From: a bacterium
GTDB taxonomy: Bacteria; Bacillota_I; Bacilli_A; RF39; UBA660
NCBI GenBank assembly: GCA_029218465.1
Contig: JAQXRJ010000069.1
Coordinates: forward strand, 1 to 52,315
DNA: 52,315 nt
Reading direction: 5' to 3'
The notes beneath the pieces were generated by a model. That model made no database searches and was not told the DNA's origin. It worked only from the letters and a program-made list of their open reading frames with translations. The number at the start of each line of letters is the position of its first letter. Within the stretch, counting starts at the first letter, position 1. Of the stretch, positions 10,646 to 21,224 are shown piece after piece. The translations under genes and the position numbers were made by a program.

Positions 10646-10661
10646 TTTACTAAGTATTTTT
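10634..10661. terminator. Bidirectional terminator between convergent genes
   Basis: AAAAATACTTA / atttac / TAAGTATTTTT, 11-bp perfect stem; holds both convergent stop codons. Confidence 0.7.
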
Positions 10662-11009
10662 ATTTATTCCAATAATAGAACCTAAAACAGTTGATATTAT
10701 TGATATAATATAGAATATAAATATTTTGAGAGAAATATTGTTATTTAGTCCTAAATAATTAAACAAAAATGATATAATAATGAATATTAAAGATACTTTA
10801 AATCCCTCTAGATACCCCTTGTTAGTTGCATGCTTTCCTATATATATGCCACTAATAAATAAAGAAATAATTAAAGAAGACAACTTAAAATATGGCATTG
10901 AATTATTATTGATTATATTTGTATAGTTTAATATAGAAATAATTAAAGTTAAAATAACTATACTAATAAATAAACATAATAGGCTTTTTAAATATTTGAT
11001 TAAAAACAT
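10650..11009 (-). CDS. TIGR04086-like (YrzE-type) membrane protein
   Basis: Four predicted TM segments with 'SGIYIGKHATNKGYLEGF' typical of this family. Confidence 0.65.
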   Translation of the reverse strand: MFLIKYLKSLLCLFISIVILTLIISILNYTNIINNNSMPYFKLSSLIISLFISGIYIGKHATNKGYLEGFKVSLIFIIISFLFNYLGLNNNISLKIFIFYIISIISTVLGSIIGINKNT

Positions 11010-11089
11010 ATAAACACATCCCTAATAAAATATATGTTTATGAATAAAAATATATTCTAGTTGACATAATAAATATAGGAGGTTGAATT

Positions 11090-11740
11090 ATGGATTACTT
11101 AGTTGTTATATTTAGAACTTTATTTTTTTATATATTAATTACTACAATATACAGATTCATGGGTAAAAGAGAAATTGGTCAGTTAGGAATTATAGATTTA
11201 ATAGTATCTATTTTGATAGCAGAATTAGCAGCAATATCAATTGACAACCAAAAAGAAAGTATATTTTTATCAGTAATACCAATATTAATTTTAGTAGGAA
11301 TACAAATATCTTTATCATTTGCTTCTTTAAAAAACTCTAAAATAAGGAAGCTATTTGATGGAAATCCATCAGTAATAATAAACAAAGGTAAAATAAATTT
11401 TAATGAAATGGTAAAGCAAAGATATAATCTAGAAGATTTATTAACGCAGTTAAGAGAGAAACATGTTAGAAACATAGAAGAAGTTGATTACGCAGTATTG
11501 GAAACAAGCGGTAAATTATCGGTTTTTAAAAATGATGTTAAGGAAGTTGGTCAGTATCCTCTTCCTTTAATCCTTGATGGAGTAGTTGATAATGATACTT
11601 TAAAACAAATCAATAAAAATAATTCCTGGCTAAATAAAACTTTAAAAAAAGAAAATGTTGGCTTGAATGATGTTTTTTATGCATTTTATAGAAATGAAAA
11701 ACTATATATAATTAAATCAGATGAGTTAAAAAATAAGTAG
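11090..11740 (+). CDS. DUF421 (YetF-type) membrane protein
   Basis: 'YRFMGKREIGQLGIIDLIVSILIAELAA', 'LFDGNPSVIINKGKIN', 'DYAVLETSGKLSVF' are DUF421 hallmarks. Confidence 0.92.
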   Translation: MDYLVVIFRTLFFYILITTIYRFMGKREIGQLGIIDLIVSILIAELAAISIDNQKESIFLSVIPILILVGIQISLSFASLKNSKIRKLFDGNPSVIINKGKINFNEMVKQRYNLEDLLTQLREKHVRNIEEVDYAVLETSGKLSVFKNDVKEVGQYPLPLILDGVVDNDTLKQINKNNSWLNKTLKKENVGLNDVFYAFYRNEKLYIIKSDELKNK

Positions 11741-11821
11741 CCATATTTAATAAAAAAAGAAGCAAAATATTTTACTTCATATCTATCATGTTAGACAATT
11801 TAAGATTTCTTACACTTTCTC

Positions 11822-13261
11822 TTACGCACTATTTTTCATATCTTCTAATTTTTTTACTTTTTGGTTATTATATTTTAATGTTTTTTCGAATCTTTCACTA
11901 TATTTTTTTGCAATATTTTTATTATTATTTAGTTCAGTTTCTAATTCTTGTAATTTTTTATCTAATTGTTTGTATTCATCTATATTAGATGAATATTCAC
12001 TAAATTCTTTTTTAAATTTATTCTTCATATCTTTTATATCAACTAATGAGTTATCAATTTGACTTATCATATTCTTAGTTAAATCTATACCATTTTTTAT
12101 TTCCTTAGAATAATTTGTATATTTTATTGTCTTGATTTCTTTCTTTGTTTCTTTTTTTCTAATGAATTTGCTTGCAGAATTAATTGCAGTTAACATAAGA
12201 GATGTTCTTAATATATTACCACTAAAAGTACGTGGTATTTTTTTTGACAATGAAACAATTATTGCTGCTTCAATTAATTTAGTAAAGTCTGTGATATAAG
12301 ATGTTTCTGTTTCCAGCCTAGTTTGTATATTTTCAGATTTTTTAATTTTTTCATTTAAATCATTTAATATTGTATCTTGTTTTCTATTAAATTTATCTAT
12401 AAAATCATTTACTTCTTCGATATTGACAAAATCTTCTTTTAATTTTTCAAATTCTTCATCCCTTATTTCAAATTTATCTAATTTTTCGTCAATTTTTAAA
12501 TTAATTTCATCTTTATCTTTTTCAATATTAACAATCTTTTCAATAATACTTACATATTCATTAATAAGTTTAAAGTCATCCTTAATAATTTCTACATTTT
12601 CTTTATCTTTTAATTCATCTTTATATTCAACGATTAAATCCTCAACAATTTTATCATCAATTTCAATAAAGTTAAACTCATCACTCGAAAAATATTTTCT
12701 TTTAAGTTTATCAAATTTATCAATAAGTTTTTTAAATTCTAATTTAATTTTTTGAGTTTCATCAAGTAAAACTTCGTCTTCTTCTTTTTCATTTAATATT
12801 TTGATTGAATATTCAAAATCCTCAAGTTCTTTTATATCTTGTTTTATCATTTTTTCTAATTGAACTATTATTATTTCTTGCAATTTTTCTTCGTTTAAAA
12901 CAGTTATTTCCTCAAAATTATCCTCAGCATCAATGATTGGAGTGGGTATAAAATACTCATTAACTGTTTGCTTTTTTTCTATTTTAATTTCACTGTTTTC
13001 ATTATCTTCAGTTTTATATTCTTCGATATTTTTTTCTTCATCTAAATAATGTTTTTTTTCATCTAGATTTAAATCTAATGATATGTGTTTTTCTAAGGCC
13101 TGCTCTTTTTTTAGCAATTCAGAATTAGTATAAAAATATTGTTTTTTTTTCTCATTTTGTTTATCGTTTAAATTTTCTTCATCAGTTTGTTTTTTTTTGC
13201 TTCCTTTTGAAAAAAACAACTTAATTATACTTTCTTTATTACCGCCCTTTTGACCATTCAT
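11822..13261 (-). CDS. Large K/E-rich coiled-coil protein, uncharacterised
   Basis: 479 aa, long charged coiled-coil with one less-charged segment 'LIEAAIIVSLSKKIPRTFSGNILRTSLMLTAINSASKFI'; start overlaps the stop of the upstream gene. Confidence 0.8.
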   Translation of the reverse strand: MNGQKGGNKESIIKLFFSKGSKKKQTDEENLNDKQNEKKKQYFYTNSELLKKEQALEKHISLDLNLDEKKHYLDEEKNIEEYKTEDNENSEIKIEKKQTVNEYFIPTPIIDAEDNFEEITVLNEEKLQEIIIVQLEKMIKQDIKELEDFEYSIKILNEKEEDEVLLDETQKIKLEFKKLIDKFDKLKRKYFSSDEFNFIEIDDKIVEDLIVEYKDELKDKENVEIIKDDFKLINEYVSIIEKIVNIEKDKDEINLKIDEKLDKFEIRDEEFEKLKEDFVNIEEVNDFIDKFNRKQDTILNDLNEKIKKSENIQTRLETETSYITDFTKLIEAAIIVSLSKKIPRTFSGNILRTSLMLTAINSASKFIRKKETKKEIKTIKYTNYSKEIKNGIDLTKNMISQIDNSLVDIKDMKNKFKKEFSEYSSNIDEYKQLDKKLQELETELNNNKNIAKKYSERFEKTLKYNNQKVKKLEDMKNSA

Positions 13262-14115
13262 TATTCAAGTCCCTTTCTAATAAGCTCTATGTTTTCATTC
13301 ATTATGGTTACATAGTTTTCTTTTTTGTCTCTTTCTTCATCAGTAAGATTATCAATTTTATCAATTGTTATTATATTTATGTCAGTTTGATTTGTTATTT
13401 TTTTTAGGTATTCTGACTCATTGTCATTTTCTAATATATATATATATTTTATATCCTCTGTTTTAATTGCTACTATTGCATCTGTTAGTGACTTGTCATC
13501 ATTAATATATATCGTTTTTAAACCATATTTAGATAGAAATTGTAAAGATGGAGACGATGTAATCAAAGTAGTTTTTTTTGATTCTTGTATTATATTTTTT
13601 ATATCAGCATCTAGTTCAGATAGTTCTAGTTTTAAGTTTTCATATTGATTATTTATTTCATCTATAATATATTTACTTGAAATTATTTCTTGTAAACCAT
13701 TTTTAATATTTTGGCTTATCATAAGTAAGTTAGAGGGATTAAGCCATAATTCTTCAATTCCATATGTATATTCCATACCTAAGTTTGAATCCATTATCAA
13801 TATGTTTTTGTTTCTATTAAGTAAATTTAATGCTATTTCTTTATCGTTGCTTAAACCATTATATACAAATAAATCTTGTTTACTTAGATCTTTATATTTT
13901 TTTTCTGTAAGTTTATAATTATTAATGTCAACACCATCAGGATATATTGAATTTATAACAGAGTTTTCTCCATATAATTTAGTTAATATGTATTCAAGAG
14001 GATATGAAGTCGTAATTATATTTATATCTTCCATATTGTCTCTTTTTAAACATCCTGTAGTAAAACCAAATAATAATGCAATTATAATTAATTTTAATAA
14101 TATATTATTTTTCAT
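13261..14115 (-). CDS. ZnuA/TroA-fold solute-binding-like lipoprotein; canonical metal-binding His apparently absent
   Basis: Lipobox 'LLFGFTTGC'; fold-like stretches '[20 protein letters not shown]', '[20 protein letters not shown]', '[16 protein letters not shown]', '[16 protein letters not shown]'. Start trimmed from 14142 to the ATG of MKNNILL. Confidence 0.75.
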   Translation of the reverse strand: MKNNILLKLIIIALLFGFTTGCLKRDNMEDINIITTSYPLEYILTKLYGENSVINSIYPDGVDINNYKLTEKKYKDLSKQDLFVYNGLSNDKEIALNLLNRNKNILIMDSNLGMEYTYGIEELWLNPSNLLMISQNIKNGLQEIISSKYIIDEINNQYENLKLELSELDADIKNIIQESKKTTLITSSPSLQFLSKYGLKTIYINDDKSLTDAIVAIKTEDIKYIYILENDNESEYLKKITNQTDINIITIDKIDNLTDEERDKKENYVTIMNENIELIRKGLE

Positions 14116-14332
14116 ATTTTCTCCTTTTTGGTACGGGATCAATCCCTCCTTTGCTAAAAGGATTGCACCTTAATATTCTTTTTATTGTTAAAAATATTCC
14201 ATAAATAAGTCCGTATTCTTCTAAAGCTTCAATTGCATAATTAGAACATGTTGGAATATATTTGCAAGCATAATGGCTTCTAAAAGATATTGATTGATAT
14301 TTTTTTATTAAGTAAATAATTATCTTTTTCAT
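14105..14332 (-). CDS. yidD: Membrane protein insertion efficiency factor YidD
   Basis: '[57 protein letters not shown]' is the diagnostic YidD pattern. Confidence 0.95.
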   Translation of the reverse strand: MKKIIIYLIKKYQSISFRSHYACKYIPTCSNYAIEALEEYGLIYGIFLTIKRILRCNPFSKGGIDPVPKRRKYEK

Positions 14333-14404
14333 AAGTCACCTAAAATAATTTTACTATTAAAAGGCATTTTTATCAATCTTTTTATGTTTAAAGATATCAA
14401 AAAA

Positions 14405-14426
14405 GACTGTTGTATGTAAACAGCCT
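14405..14426 (-). terminator. Rho-independent terminator downstream of the 43-aa small ORF
   Basis: Minus strand GGCTGTT tacatac AACAGTC TTTTTT. Confidence 0.65.
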
Positions 14427-14453
14427 ATATTTTAGAAAAATTTATTTATATTA

Positions 14454-14585
14454 TTAACAATGACCATTATTTTTTCCGCAACCATTGTTACCCCAGAATA
14501 GGAATAATATTATAAACACAATAAGAACGATCCATAGCCAGCTACCATTATCGTTATTATTGTATGTTGGATATCCATAATACAT
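14454..14585 (-). CDS. 43-aa small membrane protein: MYYGYPTYNNNDNGSWLWIVLIVFIILFLFWGNNGCGKNNGHC
   Basis: Complete ATG-to-TAA ORF missing from the track; SD-like 'aaggagaga' upstream; single TM with polar N/G/C-rich tail; terminator downstream. Confidence 0.7.
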   Translation of the reverse strand: MYYGYPTYNNNDNGSWLWIVLIVFIILFLFWGNNGCGKNNGHC

Positions 14586-14713
14586 ATATATCTCTCCTTT
14601 CGATATATTATATTTAAATGTTTGTTTATTGAAACATAATATATACCTATAAATAAATATTTTTGAATAATTAATAATATAATTTGATAGATATGTATAA
14701 TTGGAGGATTTAA

Positions 14714-15016
14714 ATGAGTTTACCTAATGTATCATCAAAAACTTACTCATTAAGTGCTATAATATTTGGATATTTATTAATTGATGATTTAACCGCGAAT
14801 GAACAAAATGCATTAGGAAATTGGCTTATGTTAACTGCCCAGGTGTTATGTACAAATGCATTTTATAGGCAAGTACAAGCTGAAAGAATGAATACAAATA
14901 TTAATAGAAATGGTAATAACAATTACGTAAATAATGATACTGATAGTATTGAAATGTTAGAAAAAATGATTATTGCAATTCAAAGAGAGATAGAAATACT
15001 AAAAGAAAACAAATAA
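14714..15016 (+). CDS. Conserved-looking small hypothetical protein (100 aa)
   Basis: SD 'ggagg'; 'LIDDLTANEQNALGNWLMLTAQVLCTNAFYRQ'. Confidence 0.7.
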   Translation: MSLPNVSSKTYSLSAIIFGYLLIDDLTANEQNALGNWLMLTAQVLCTNAFYRQVQAERMNTNINRNGNNNYVNNDTDSIEMLEKMIIAIQREIEILKENK

Positions 15017-15084
15017 TAGAATTGTATTTTAAATATTTTATAATATATAATAATATACATACTGAAAATTGAATAAATATTAAA

Positions 15085-15516
15085 TTATTTTTGTTCAATT
15101 TCAATTTTAAAACTATATAAAACAGTTGTATCTTTATTTATAGAGTTATATTTATCAACTTCAACATATTGAATAAATAAAGACGTTTTATCATTATGTA
15201 ACATACAGTTTATATATCCATCTTTTAAAATATCAGGATTAGTTAATTTGTTGCTTGAATCAACATCAGAATATCTCCAGTCAATTATAAAATTATTTTC
15301 TTCAAGCATTTTAACATAATTTATATACTGCTCCAAGGTAATTTGAGTATCTGTGTAAAATATTTCTTTTGAATCTTTTTTTATACTTCTATCAAAATTA
15401 AATGAAGGCATAATATCCACTTCTAAAGGCCATTCAATAAGTAATTTTTTATTCTCCTTATTTGAGCATCCAATAATTAAAAATAAAAGTGTAATAAATA
15501 ACAATATTTTTTTCAT
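15085..15516 (-). CDS. Putative lipoprotein, hypothetical
   Basis: Signal/lipobox 'LFLIIGCSN'. Confidence 0.75.
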   Translation of the reverse strand: MKKILLFITLLFLIIGCSNKENKKLLIEWPLEVDIMPSFNFDRSIKKDSKEIFYTDTQITLEQYINYVKMLEENNFIIDWRYSDVDSSNKLTNPDILKDGYINCMLHNDKTSLFIQYVEVDKYNSINKDTTVLYSFKIEIEQK

Positions 15517-15602
15517 AAAAAACCTCTATTAAAATTATAACACGAAATTACTATTTAAAAAAGAATGAATAAGTGATAAACTAATATAGAGGAGTTGTTA
15601 AC

Positions 15603-16409
15603 ATGGAAAAAATAATTGAAAAGATAGTAGATGGTTCGATAGAACTGGTATGGAAGGTATTTTTAGCAATTTTAATTATTGTTGTTGGATTTAAAATAGT
15701 TGAATTTATTATATCTAAAATTCAAAGAGGAAAAGGATTTAACAAATTAGAAAAAAGTTCACAAACCTTCATTTCAAGCATATTAGTTGTATCTTTAAAA
15801 GCCATAATAGTAATTATAGCGATCACAAATTTAGGAATACCATTAACTTCAGTAATAACAATTTTAGGATCAGCAGGACTTGCGTTAGGACTTGCATTAC
15901 AAGGAGGACTTAGTAATATTGCAGGTGGAGTTATGATAATGCTATTTAAACCATTCAAGGTTGGTGATTACATTGATACGCATACTGATAGTGGTACTGT
16001 TAAGGAAATCAACATTTTTCACACAGTGTTAACTACAATAGATAATAAAACAATAGTACTTCCAAATGGAAATCTGTCAAATACTGTAATAGTAAACTAT
16101 ACTAAAATGAAAAATAGAAGGGTAGACATTAATGTATCTGTTGGTTATGATTCAGATATAGATAAAGTTAAAGATATATTATATAAGATTGGAAACAATA
16201 ATAAATATAAGCTAAAAGATAAAGAAGTTTTTGTAGGTCTTTTAGAGCATTCTGATTCATCATTAATTTTTACATTTAGAGTATGGGTATCAAGAGATAA
16301 TTATTGGGATGCTAAATTTGAACTTTTAGAACAAATAAAAAAAGAATTTGACAACAACAAAATTTCTATACCTTTTCCACAACTCGACGTACATATAAAT
16401 AACAAATAA
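15603..16409 (+). CDS. Small-conductance mechanosensitive channel (MscS family)
   Basis: 'LGSAGLALGLALQGGLSNIAGGVMIMLFKPFKVGDYI' TM3/pore motif, 'VLPNGNLSNTVIVNYT'. Confidence 0.95.
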   Translation: MEKIIEKIVDGSIELVWKVFLAILIIVVGFKIVEFIISKIQRGKGFNKLEKSSQTFISSILVVSLKAIIVIIAITNLGIPLTSVITILGSAGLALGLALQGGLSNIAGGVMIMLFKPFKVGDYIDTHTDSGTVKEINIFHTVLTTIDNKTIVLPNGNLSNTVIVNYTKMKNRRVDINVSVGYDSDIDKVKDILYKIGNNNKYKLKDKEVFVGLLEHSDSSLIFTFRVWVSRDNYWDAKFELLEQIKKEFDNNKISIPFPQLDVHINNK

Positions 16410-16646
16410 ATAATAAAATATAAAATAATCAATTATATAAAAGCTTTATCTTTTTTAAGAATAGATTATTATTTACAATGCATATAGACTTTTATGTAAC
16501 TATAATAATTTTAAAAAATAGCTTTCTATGATTGCTAAAAGTAATTAAATAATATTAATGACTAAATTAAAATAAAATTTTTATGTACAAATGCTCAAGA
16601 TAATATATAATTTATACATTACTATAAAAAATTAAATGAACTAATT

Positions 16647-16678
16647 AAGATTAATTAATTTTAATCTTTTTATTTTTT
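16647..16678 (+). terminator. Terminator-like hairpin in the leader upstream of xfp
   Basis: AAGATTAA ttaatt TTAATCTT followed by TTTATTTTTT; about 35 nt before the start codon. Confidence 0.45.
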
Positions 16679-16712
16679 CATATTTATTATATAATTAAAT
16701 AAGAATAGAGGG

Positions 16713-19088
16713 ATGAATGTGGAAAAAATTTTAACTGATGAAATGATAGACAAAATGGATAAATATTTTAGAGCGGCTAATTATTTGTCAGCCTGTCAAT
16801 TGTATTTGTTAGATAATCCATTATTAAAAAGGAAACTACTTGCTAGTGATATAAAAAATACTATTGTTGGACATTGGGGAACTGTTCCTGGACAAAATTT
16901 TATTTATTTGCATTTAAATAGAATAATAAAAGAACATGATTTAAATATGATATATATTTCTGGACCAGGACATGGTGGTAATGCTATTGTTTCTAATACA
17001 TACTTAGAAGGAACATATAGTGAAGTATATCCAAATATTTCAGAAGATGAATTAGGCCTAAAAAGGCTATTTAAACAGTTCAGCTTTCCAGGTGGAATAT
17101 CTTCACATGTTGCTCCAGAAGTACCAGGATCAATAAATGAGGGTGGAGAACTTGGATATAGCTTATCTCATGCTTTTGGTGCAGTTCTAGATAACCCTGA
17201 CTTAATTGCCGTGTGTGTAGTTGGAGACGGAGAAGCAGAAACAGGTCCACTTGCAACTTCTTGGAAAGGGAATAAATTTTTAAATCCCAAATCTGATGGA
17301 GTAGTACTACCAATATTACATTTAAATGGATATAAAATTGCTAATCCAACTGTTATGGCAAGAACATCTAATGAAGAACTTGAAAGTTTCTTTATTGGAA
17401 ATGGTTATAAACCATATTTTGTTGAAGGAGATAATTCACATAAATTACATGAATACATGGCATCTACTTTAGAGCTTGTGCTAGAAGACATAAAAAAAAT
17501 AAAAAATGGAGAACAATTAACGAATATAAAATGGCCTATGATAATATTAAAAACTCCAAAAGGATGGACAGGCCCTAAAGAAGTGTCTGGTAAAATTATT
17601 GAAAATACTTTTAGAGCACATCAAGTACCTATTGTTATTGATAAAAATAACGAAGAAAGTATTAATTTACTTGAGACTTGGCTTAGAAGCTATAAACCAG
17701 AGGAGTTATTTGACGAATTTGGAAAATTAAAAAAAGAATTAAAAGAACTTGCCCCAGTTGGAACCAGAAGAATGGGATCTAATCCTAATGCTAATGGAGG
17801 ATTATTGCTTAAAGATTTAAGATTTCCTAATTTTAGAGATTACTGTTTAGAATTTAACGAACCAGGATGTATTGAAGCTCAAGACATGATGGAACTTGGA
17901 AAATATGTTAGAGATGTAATTAAACTAAATAAGGATAATAAAAATTTTAGGGTATTTGGACCTGATGAAGCGTTATCTAACAGATTAAATTGCATATTTG
18001 AAGAAGAAAAAAGATCATGGAACTGTAATACTTTAGAAATAGACGAATTTTTATCTCCAAATGGAAGAATAATTGATTCTTATTTATCTGAACACTTTTG
18101 TGAAGGATTATTAGAAGGATATTTGTTAACAGGTAGACATGGTTTTATGCATAGCTATGAGGCTTTTATAAGAATAGTTGATTCTATGACAAGTCAACAT
18201 GCAAAATGGCTAAAAATTGTTAATAATTTATCGTGGCGCAAAGACATTTCATCACTTAACTATGTTCTTGCATCTCACGTATGGCAACAGGATCATAATG
18301 GATATACTCATCAAGATCCTGGATTCTTAAATCATTTGGTCACAAAAAAGTCGGATATTGTAAGAATGTATTTGCCTCCTGATACAAATTGTTTATTGTC
18401 TTGCTTTGATCACTGTATTAAAACAAAAAACTATATAAACGTAATAGTAGCATCAAAGCATCCAAGACCACAGTGGTTGACAAAAGAAGAAGCAATTATA
18501 CATTGCACAAAAGGTGTAGGTATATGGCAATTTGCTTCTAATGATTATGGTCAGGATCCAGACATAGTCTTAGCTTGCTGTGGTGATACGCCAACATTAG
18601 AAACTATTGCAGCAAGTGAAATTTTAAGGGATTTTTATCCGACTATAAAAGTAAGAGTTGTAAATGTAGTTGATTTAATGAGACTTGAATCAAATCAAAC
18701 CCATCCACATGGTCTAACAGATGACGAATATAACGAAATATTTACAACTAATAAGCCAATAATATTTAATTTTCATGGATATCCATCATTAATACATCAA
18801 TTAACATATAAGAGAAAAAATAAAGGATTACACGTTCATGGATATAAAGAAGAGGGTACTATAACTACACCATTTGATATGAGAGTTCAAAATGAAATAG
18901 ATAGATATCATATAGTGATGGATGCTTTAAGGTATTTACCAAAATTAGGTAATACAAGAGCAAGTTTATATGAATACTGTCAAAATAAGTTAATTGAACA
19001 CAAAGAATATATAAGAGAATACGGTACTGATTTAGATGAAATAAAAAATTGGAAATTTAAAAAGATTGACGATATAGAAATAATATAA
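16713..19088 (+). CDS. xfp: Phosphoketolase (xylulose-5-P/fructose-6-P)
   Basis: '[18 protein letters not shown]', '[22 protein letters not shown]', '[13 protein letters not shown]', '[17 protein letters not shown]', '[10 protein letters not shown]'. Confidence 0.96.
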   Translation: MNVEKILTDEMIDKMDKYFRAANYLSACQLYLLDNPLLKRKLLASDIKNTIVGHWGTVPGQNFIYLHLNRIIKEHDLNMIYISGPGHGGNAIVSNTYLEGTYSEVYPNISEDELGLKRLFKQFSFPGGISSHVAPEVPGSINEGGELGYSLSHAFGAVLDNPDLIAVCVVGDGEAETGPLATSWKGNKFLNPKSDGVVLPILHLNGYKIANPTVMARTSNEELESFFIGNGYKPYFVEGDNSHKLHEYMASTLELVLEDIKKIKNGEQLTNIKWPMIILKTPKGWTGPKEVSGKIIENTFRAHQVPIVIDKNNEESINLLETWLRSYKPEELFDEFGKLKKELKELAPVGTRRMGSNPNANGGLLLKDLRFPNFRDYCLEFNEPGCIEAQDMMELGKYVRDVIKLNKDNKNFRVFGPDEALSNRLNCIFEEEKRSWNCNTLEIDEFLSPNGRIIDSYLSEHFCEGLLEGYLLTGRHGFMHSYEAFIRIVDSMTSQHAKWLKIVNNLSWRKDISSLNYVLASHVWQQDHNGYTHQDPGFLNHLVTKKSDIVRMYLPPDTNCLLSCFDHCIKTKNYINVIVASKHPRPQWLTKEEAIIHCTKGVGIWQFASNDYGQDPDIVLACCGDTPTLETIAASEILRDFYPTIKVRVVNVVDLMRLESNQTHPHGLTDDEYNEIFTTNKPIIFNFHGYPSLIHQLTYKRKNKGLHVHGYKEEGTITTPFDMRVQNEIDRYHIVMDALRYLPKLGNTRASLYEYCQNKLIEHKEYIREYGTDLDEIKNWKFKKIDDIEII

Positions 19089-19090
19089 TA

Positions 19091-19144
19091 AAAAAGTAAA
19101 CATTAGTTTTGAATTTATATAATATAAAAATGTTTACTTTTTTT
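19091..19144. terminator. Bidirectional terminator after xfp
   Basis: AAAAAGTAAACAT ... ATGTTTACTTTTT, 13-bp perfect stem, 26-nt loop, T-run. Confidence 0.75.
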
Positions 19145-19236
19145 ATAAATTATACAAATGAGATAATAATTTTTCAAGATATATGCTTTGCAAAAAAGCA
19201 TTATTGAAAAGAAAAATAATTATGATAAAAATAACG

Positions 19237-19296
19237 AAAATTAAAAGGATTGTTCCCTGTAAATTGCAGGCTACAATCCTATATTAGAAACTATTC
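19237..19296 (-). repeat. Copy A of a ~60-nt hairpin element, downstream of rnj
   Basis: GAAAATTAAAAGGATTGT tc CCTG taaattg CAGG ct ACAATCCT atat TAGAAACTATT; near-identical to 21225..21285. Confidence 0.75.
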
Positions 19297-19381
19297 ATAA
19301 ACTATATAATTTTTAAGATTAATATAAATCAATTAGGGTTTAATTATATTTGCTGTATTTACTTATTATTTATAAATATTG

Positions 19382-21055
19382 TTAATTTATTTGTCTTTTT
19401 ATATCTAATATAATCGGTAATATAATCGGTTTTCTACCTGTTGTTTCATATACATAGTTGAATAAATCAGATGTAATTTGAGATTTAATATCATTAAAAT
19501 TACAGTTAGGAGTTTTTAATTTTTCGTTAATTGAATTAGCTGCTATAGACTCTAATTTTCTTATAACAACTTCATTTTCATTGATTAATATGAAACCTCT
19601 AGTAGTTATATTAGGCTTAATTAATAATTCTTTATTTTTTATATCAATATTAGCTATTACAACTAATATACCATCACTGGCCATTATTTTTCTATCTCTA
19701 AGTACAGCACCATTTATTTCACCTAATCTATTTCCATCAACATATATATCATTTGCAATTATACTATCACTTTTGGTAATAATATGGTTTTTTAAAGACA
19801 AAGTATCACCATTTTTTAATACAAAAGTATTATCTTTAGGAATACCACATTCTATACCAACATTTGCATGATTCTTAAGCATACGATAATCACCATGAAA
19901 AGGCATCAAGTACTTAGGCATAAGAAGTCTTATCATAAGTTTTAATTCTTCAATATTCGCATGTCCTGAAGTATGAATATCACTAAATGACGTATTTGTG
20001 AATACTTTAACGCCTTGTAAATATAGCTTATTAATAGTTCTACCAATTGATAAAGCATTTCCTGGAATAGGGGATGATGAAAAAACAACAATATCATCAG
20101 GTCTTAATTTGATTTGTTTGTGAGATCCATCTGCTATTCTTGATAAAGCCGCAAGTGGTTCACCTTGTGACCCTGTACAAAGAATAGTCACCTCACTAGG
20201 TTTAAGTGAATTTGCTTCTTCAGGTGTAATAATTATATCTTTATGATTTATATAACCACCTTTTAGAGATATTTGAATATTATTTTCCATACTTCTTCCA
20301 AATACACATATTTTTCTCCCATGCTTATAACATGTTTCAACAATATGTTTTAATCTATATATATTAGAAGCAAATGTTGCAATAATTAATCTTCTTGTTG
20401 TATATCTCTCAAAAATATCATTTAGTGCACTATCCACTTTAGATTCACTACTAGACATTCCTTCATTAAGAGCATTAGTGGAGTCACTAATTAATAAATC
20501 AACACCTTTTTTTCCTATTTCAGCCATTTTATGTAAATCAGCCATTGGTCCGATTGGTGTTAAATCAAATTTGAAGTCTCCGGTTGTTACTATAGTACCA
20601 TCTGGAGTTGTAAGTGCTATTCCATGTGAATCTGGAATAGAGTGGGTAGTTCTAAAAAATTCAACCTCTATTTTATTAAATTTAAGTTTAGTTTGGTCGT
20701 TGTATGCATATAAGTTATCATATCTAATATTTTTATCTTCCAATTTAAGCGCTATTAATTCTTTAGCTTGATTAGGCGCATATATCGCAGGAATTTTTAA
20801 GGATTGAAGTAAAAAAGGTATACCTCCAATATGGTCCTCGTGCCCATGAGTTATTAATAATGCTTTAATTTTATCCTGATTTTGCTTTAAAAATGTAAAA
20901 TCAGGAAGTATATAATCTATCCCAAGAAGTCCTCCTTCTGGGAAACAAATACCCGAATCAATAATAACGATTGCATCACCATGCATTACACAATACATGT
21001 TCTTTCCAACTTCACCCAAACCACCTAAAACTATTATTTTAGTTTCGTTTGGCAT
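19382..21055 (-). CDS. rnj: Ribonuclease J
   Basis: 'VLGGLGEVGKNMY', 'ITHGHEDHIGG', 'TTGDFKFD', 'TGSQGEP', 'HTSGHA', 'PFHGDYRML'. Confidence 0.96.
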   Translation of the reverse strand: MPNETKIIVLGGLGEVGKNMYCVMHGDAIVIIDSGICFPEGGLLGIDYILPDFTFLKQNQDKIKALLITHGHEDHIGGIPFLLQSLKIPAIYAPNQAKELIALKLEDKNIRYDNLYAYNDQTKLKFNKIEVEFFRTTHSIPDSHGIALTTPDGTIVTTGDFKFDLTPIGPMADLHKMAEIGKKGVDLLISDSTNALNEGMSSSESKVDSALNDIFERYTTRRLIIATFASNIYRLKHIVETCYKHGRKICVFGRSMENNIQISLKGGYINHKDIIITPEEANSLKPSEVTILCTGSQGEPLAALSRIADGSHKQIKLRPDDIVVFSSSPIPGNALSIGRTINKLYLQGVKVFTNTSFSDIHTSGHANIEELKLMIRLLMPKYLMPFHGDYRMLKNHANVGIECGIPKDNTFVLKNGDTLSLKNHIITKSDSIIANDIYVDGNRLGEINGAVLRDRKIMASDGILVVIANIDIKNKELLIKPNITTRGFILINENEVVIRKLESIAANSINEKLKTPNCNFNDIKSQITSDLFNYVYETTGRKPIILPIILDIKRQIN

Positions 21056-21098
21056 TTTATAAATTCTCCTTTCTTTTTTATCAAGAACTGACTAACAA

Positions 21099-21127
21099 AT
21101 TATACAATAATTATTTAAATTTGTCCA
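21099..21127 (-). promoter_or_regulatory. Sigma-A-type promoter for rnj
   Basis: Minus strand TGGACA - 17 nt - TATAAT. Confidence 0.6.
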
Positions 21128-21224
21128 TACCAGTTAAGAATATAGTATAAATTACTAAATTTGAAAGTAAATATAATTTCAAAATTATAATAAAAATTAC
21201 TATTATAATTATAATAGAATTAAA

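Noticed and set aside
11788-11988. 66-aa plus-strand ORF
   Set aside because: Overlaps the 3' end of the coiled-coil gene on the opposite strand, composition is phenylalanine/tyrosine-rich antisense of K/E codons, no SD.
12423-12755. 110-aa plus-strand ORF rich in Ser/Phe/Ile
   Set aside because: Antisense of the low-complexity coiled-coil CDS; repeated 'SSFNFSNSS' arises from complementing Glu/Lys/Asp codons.
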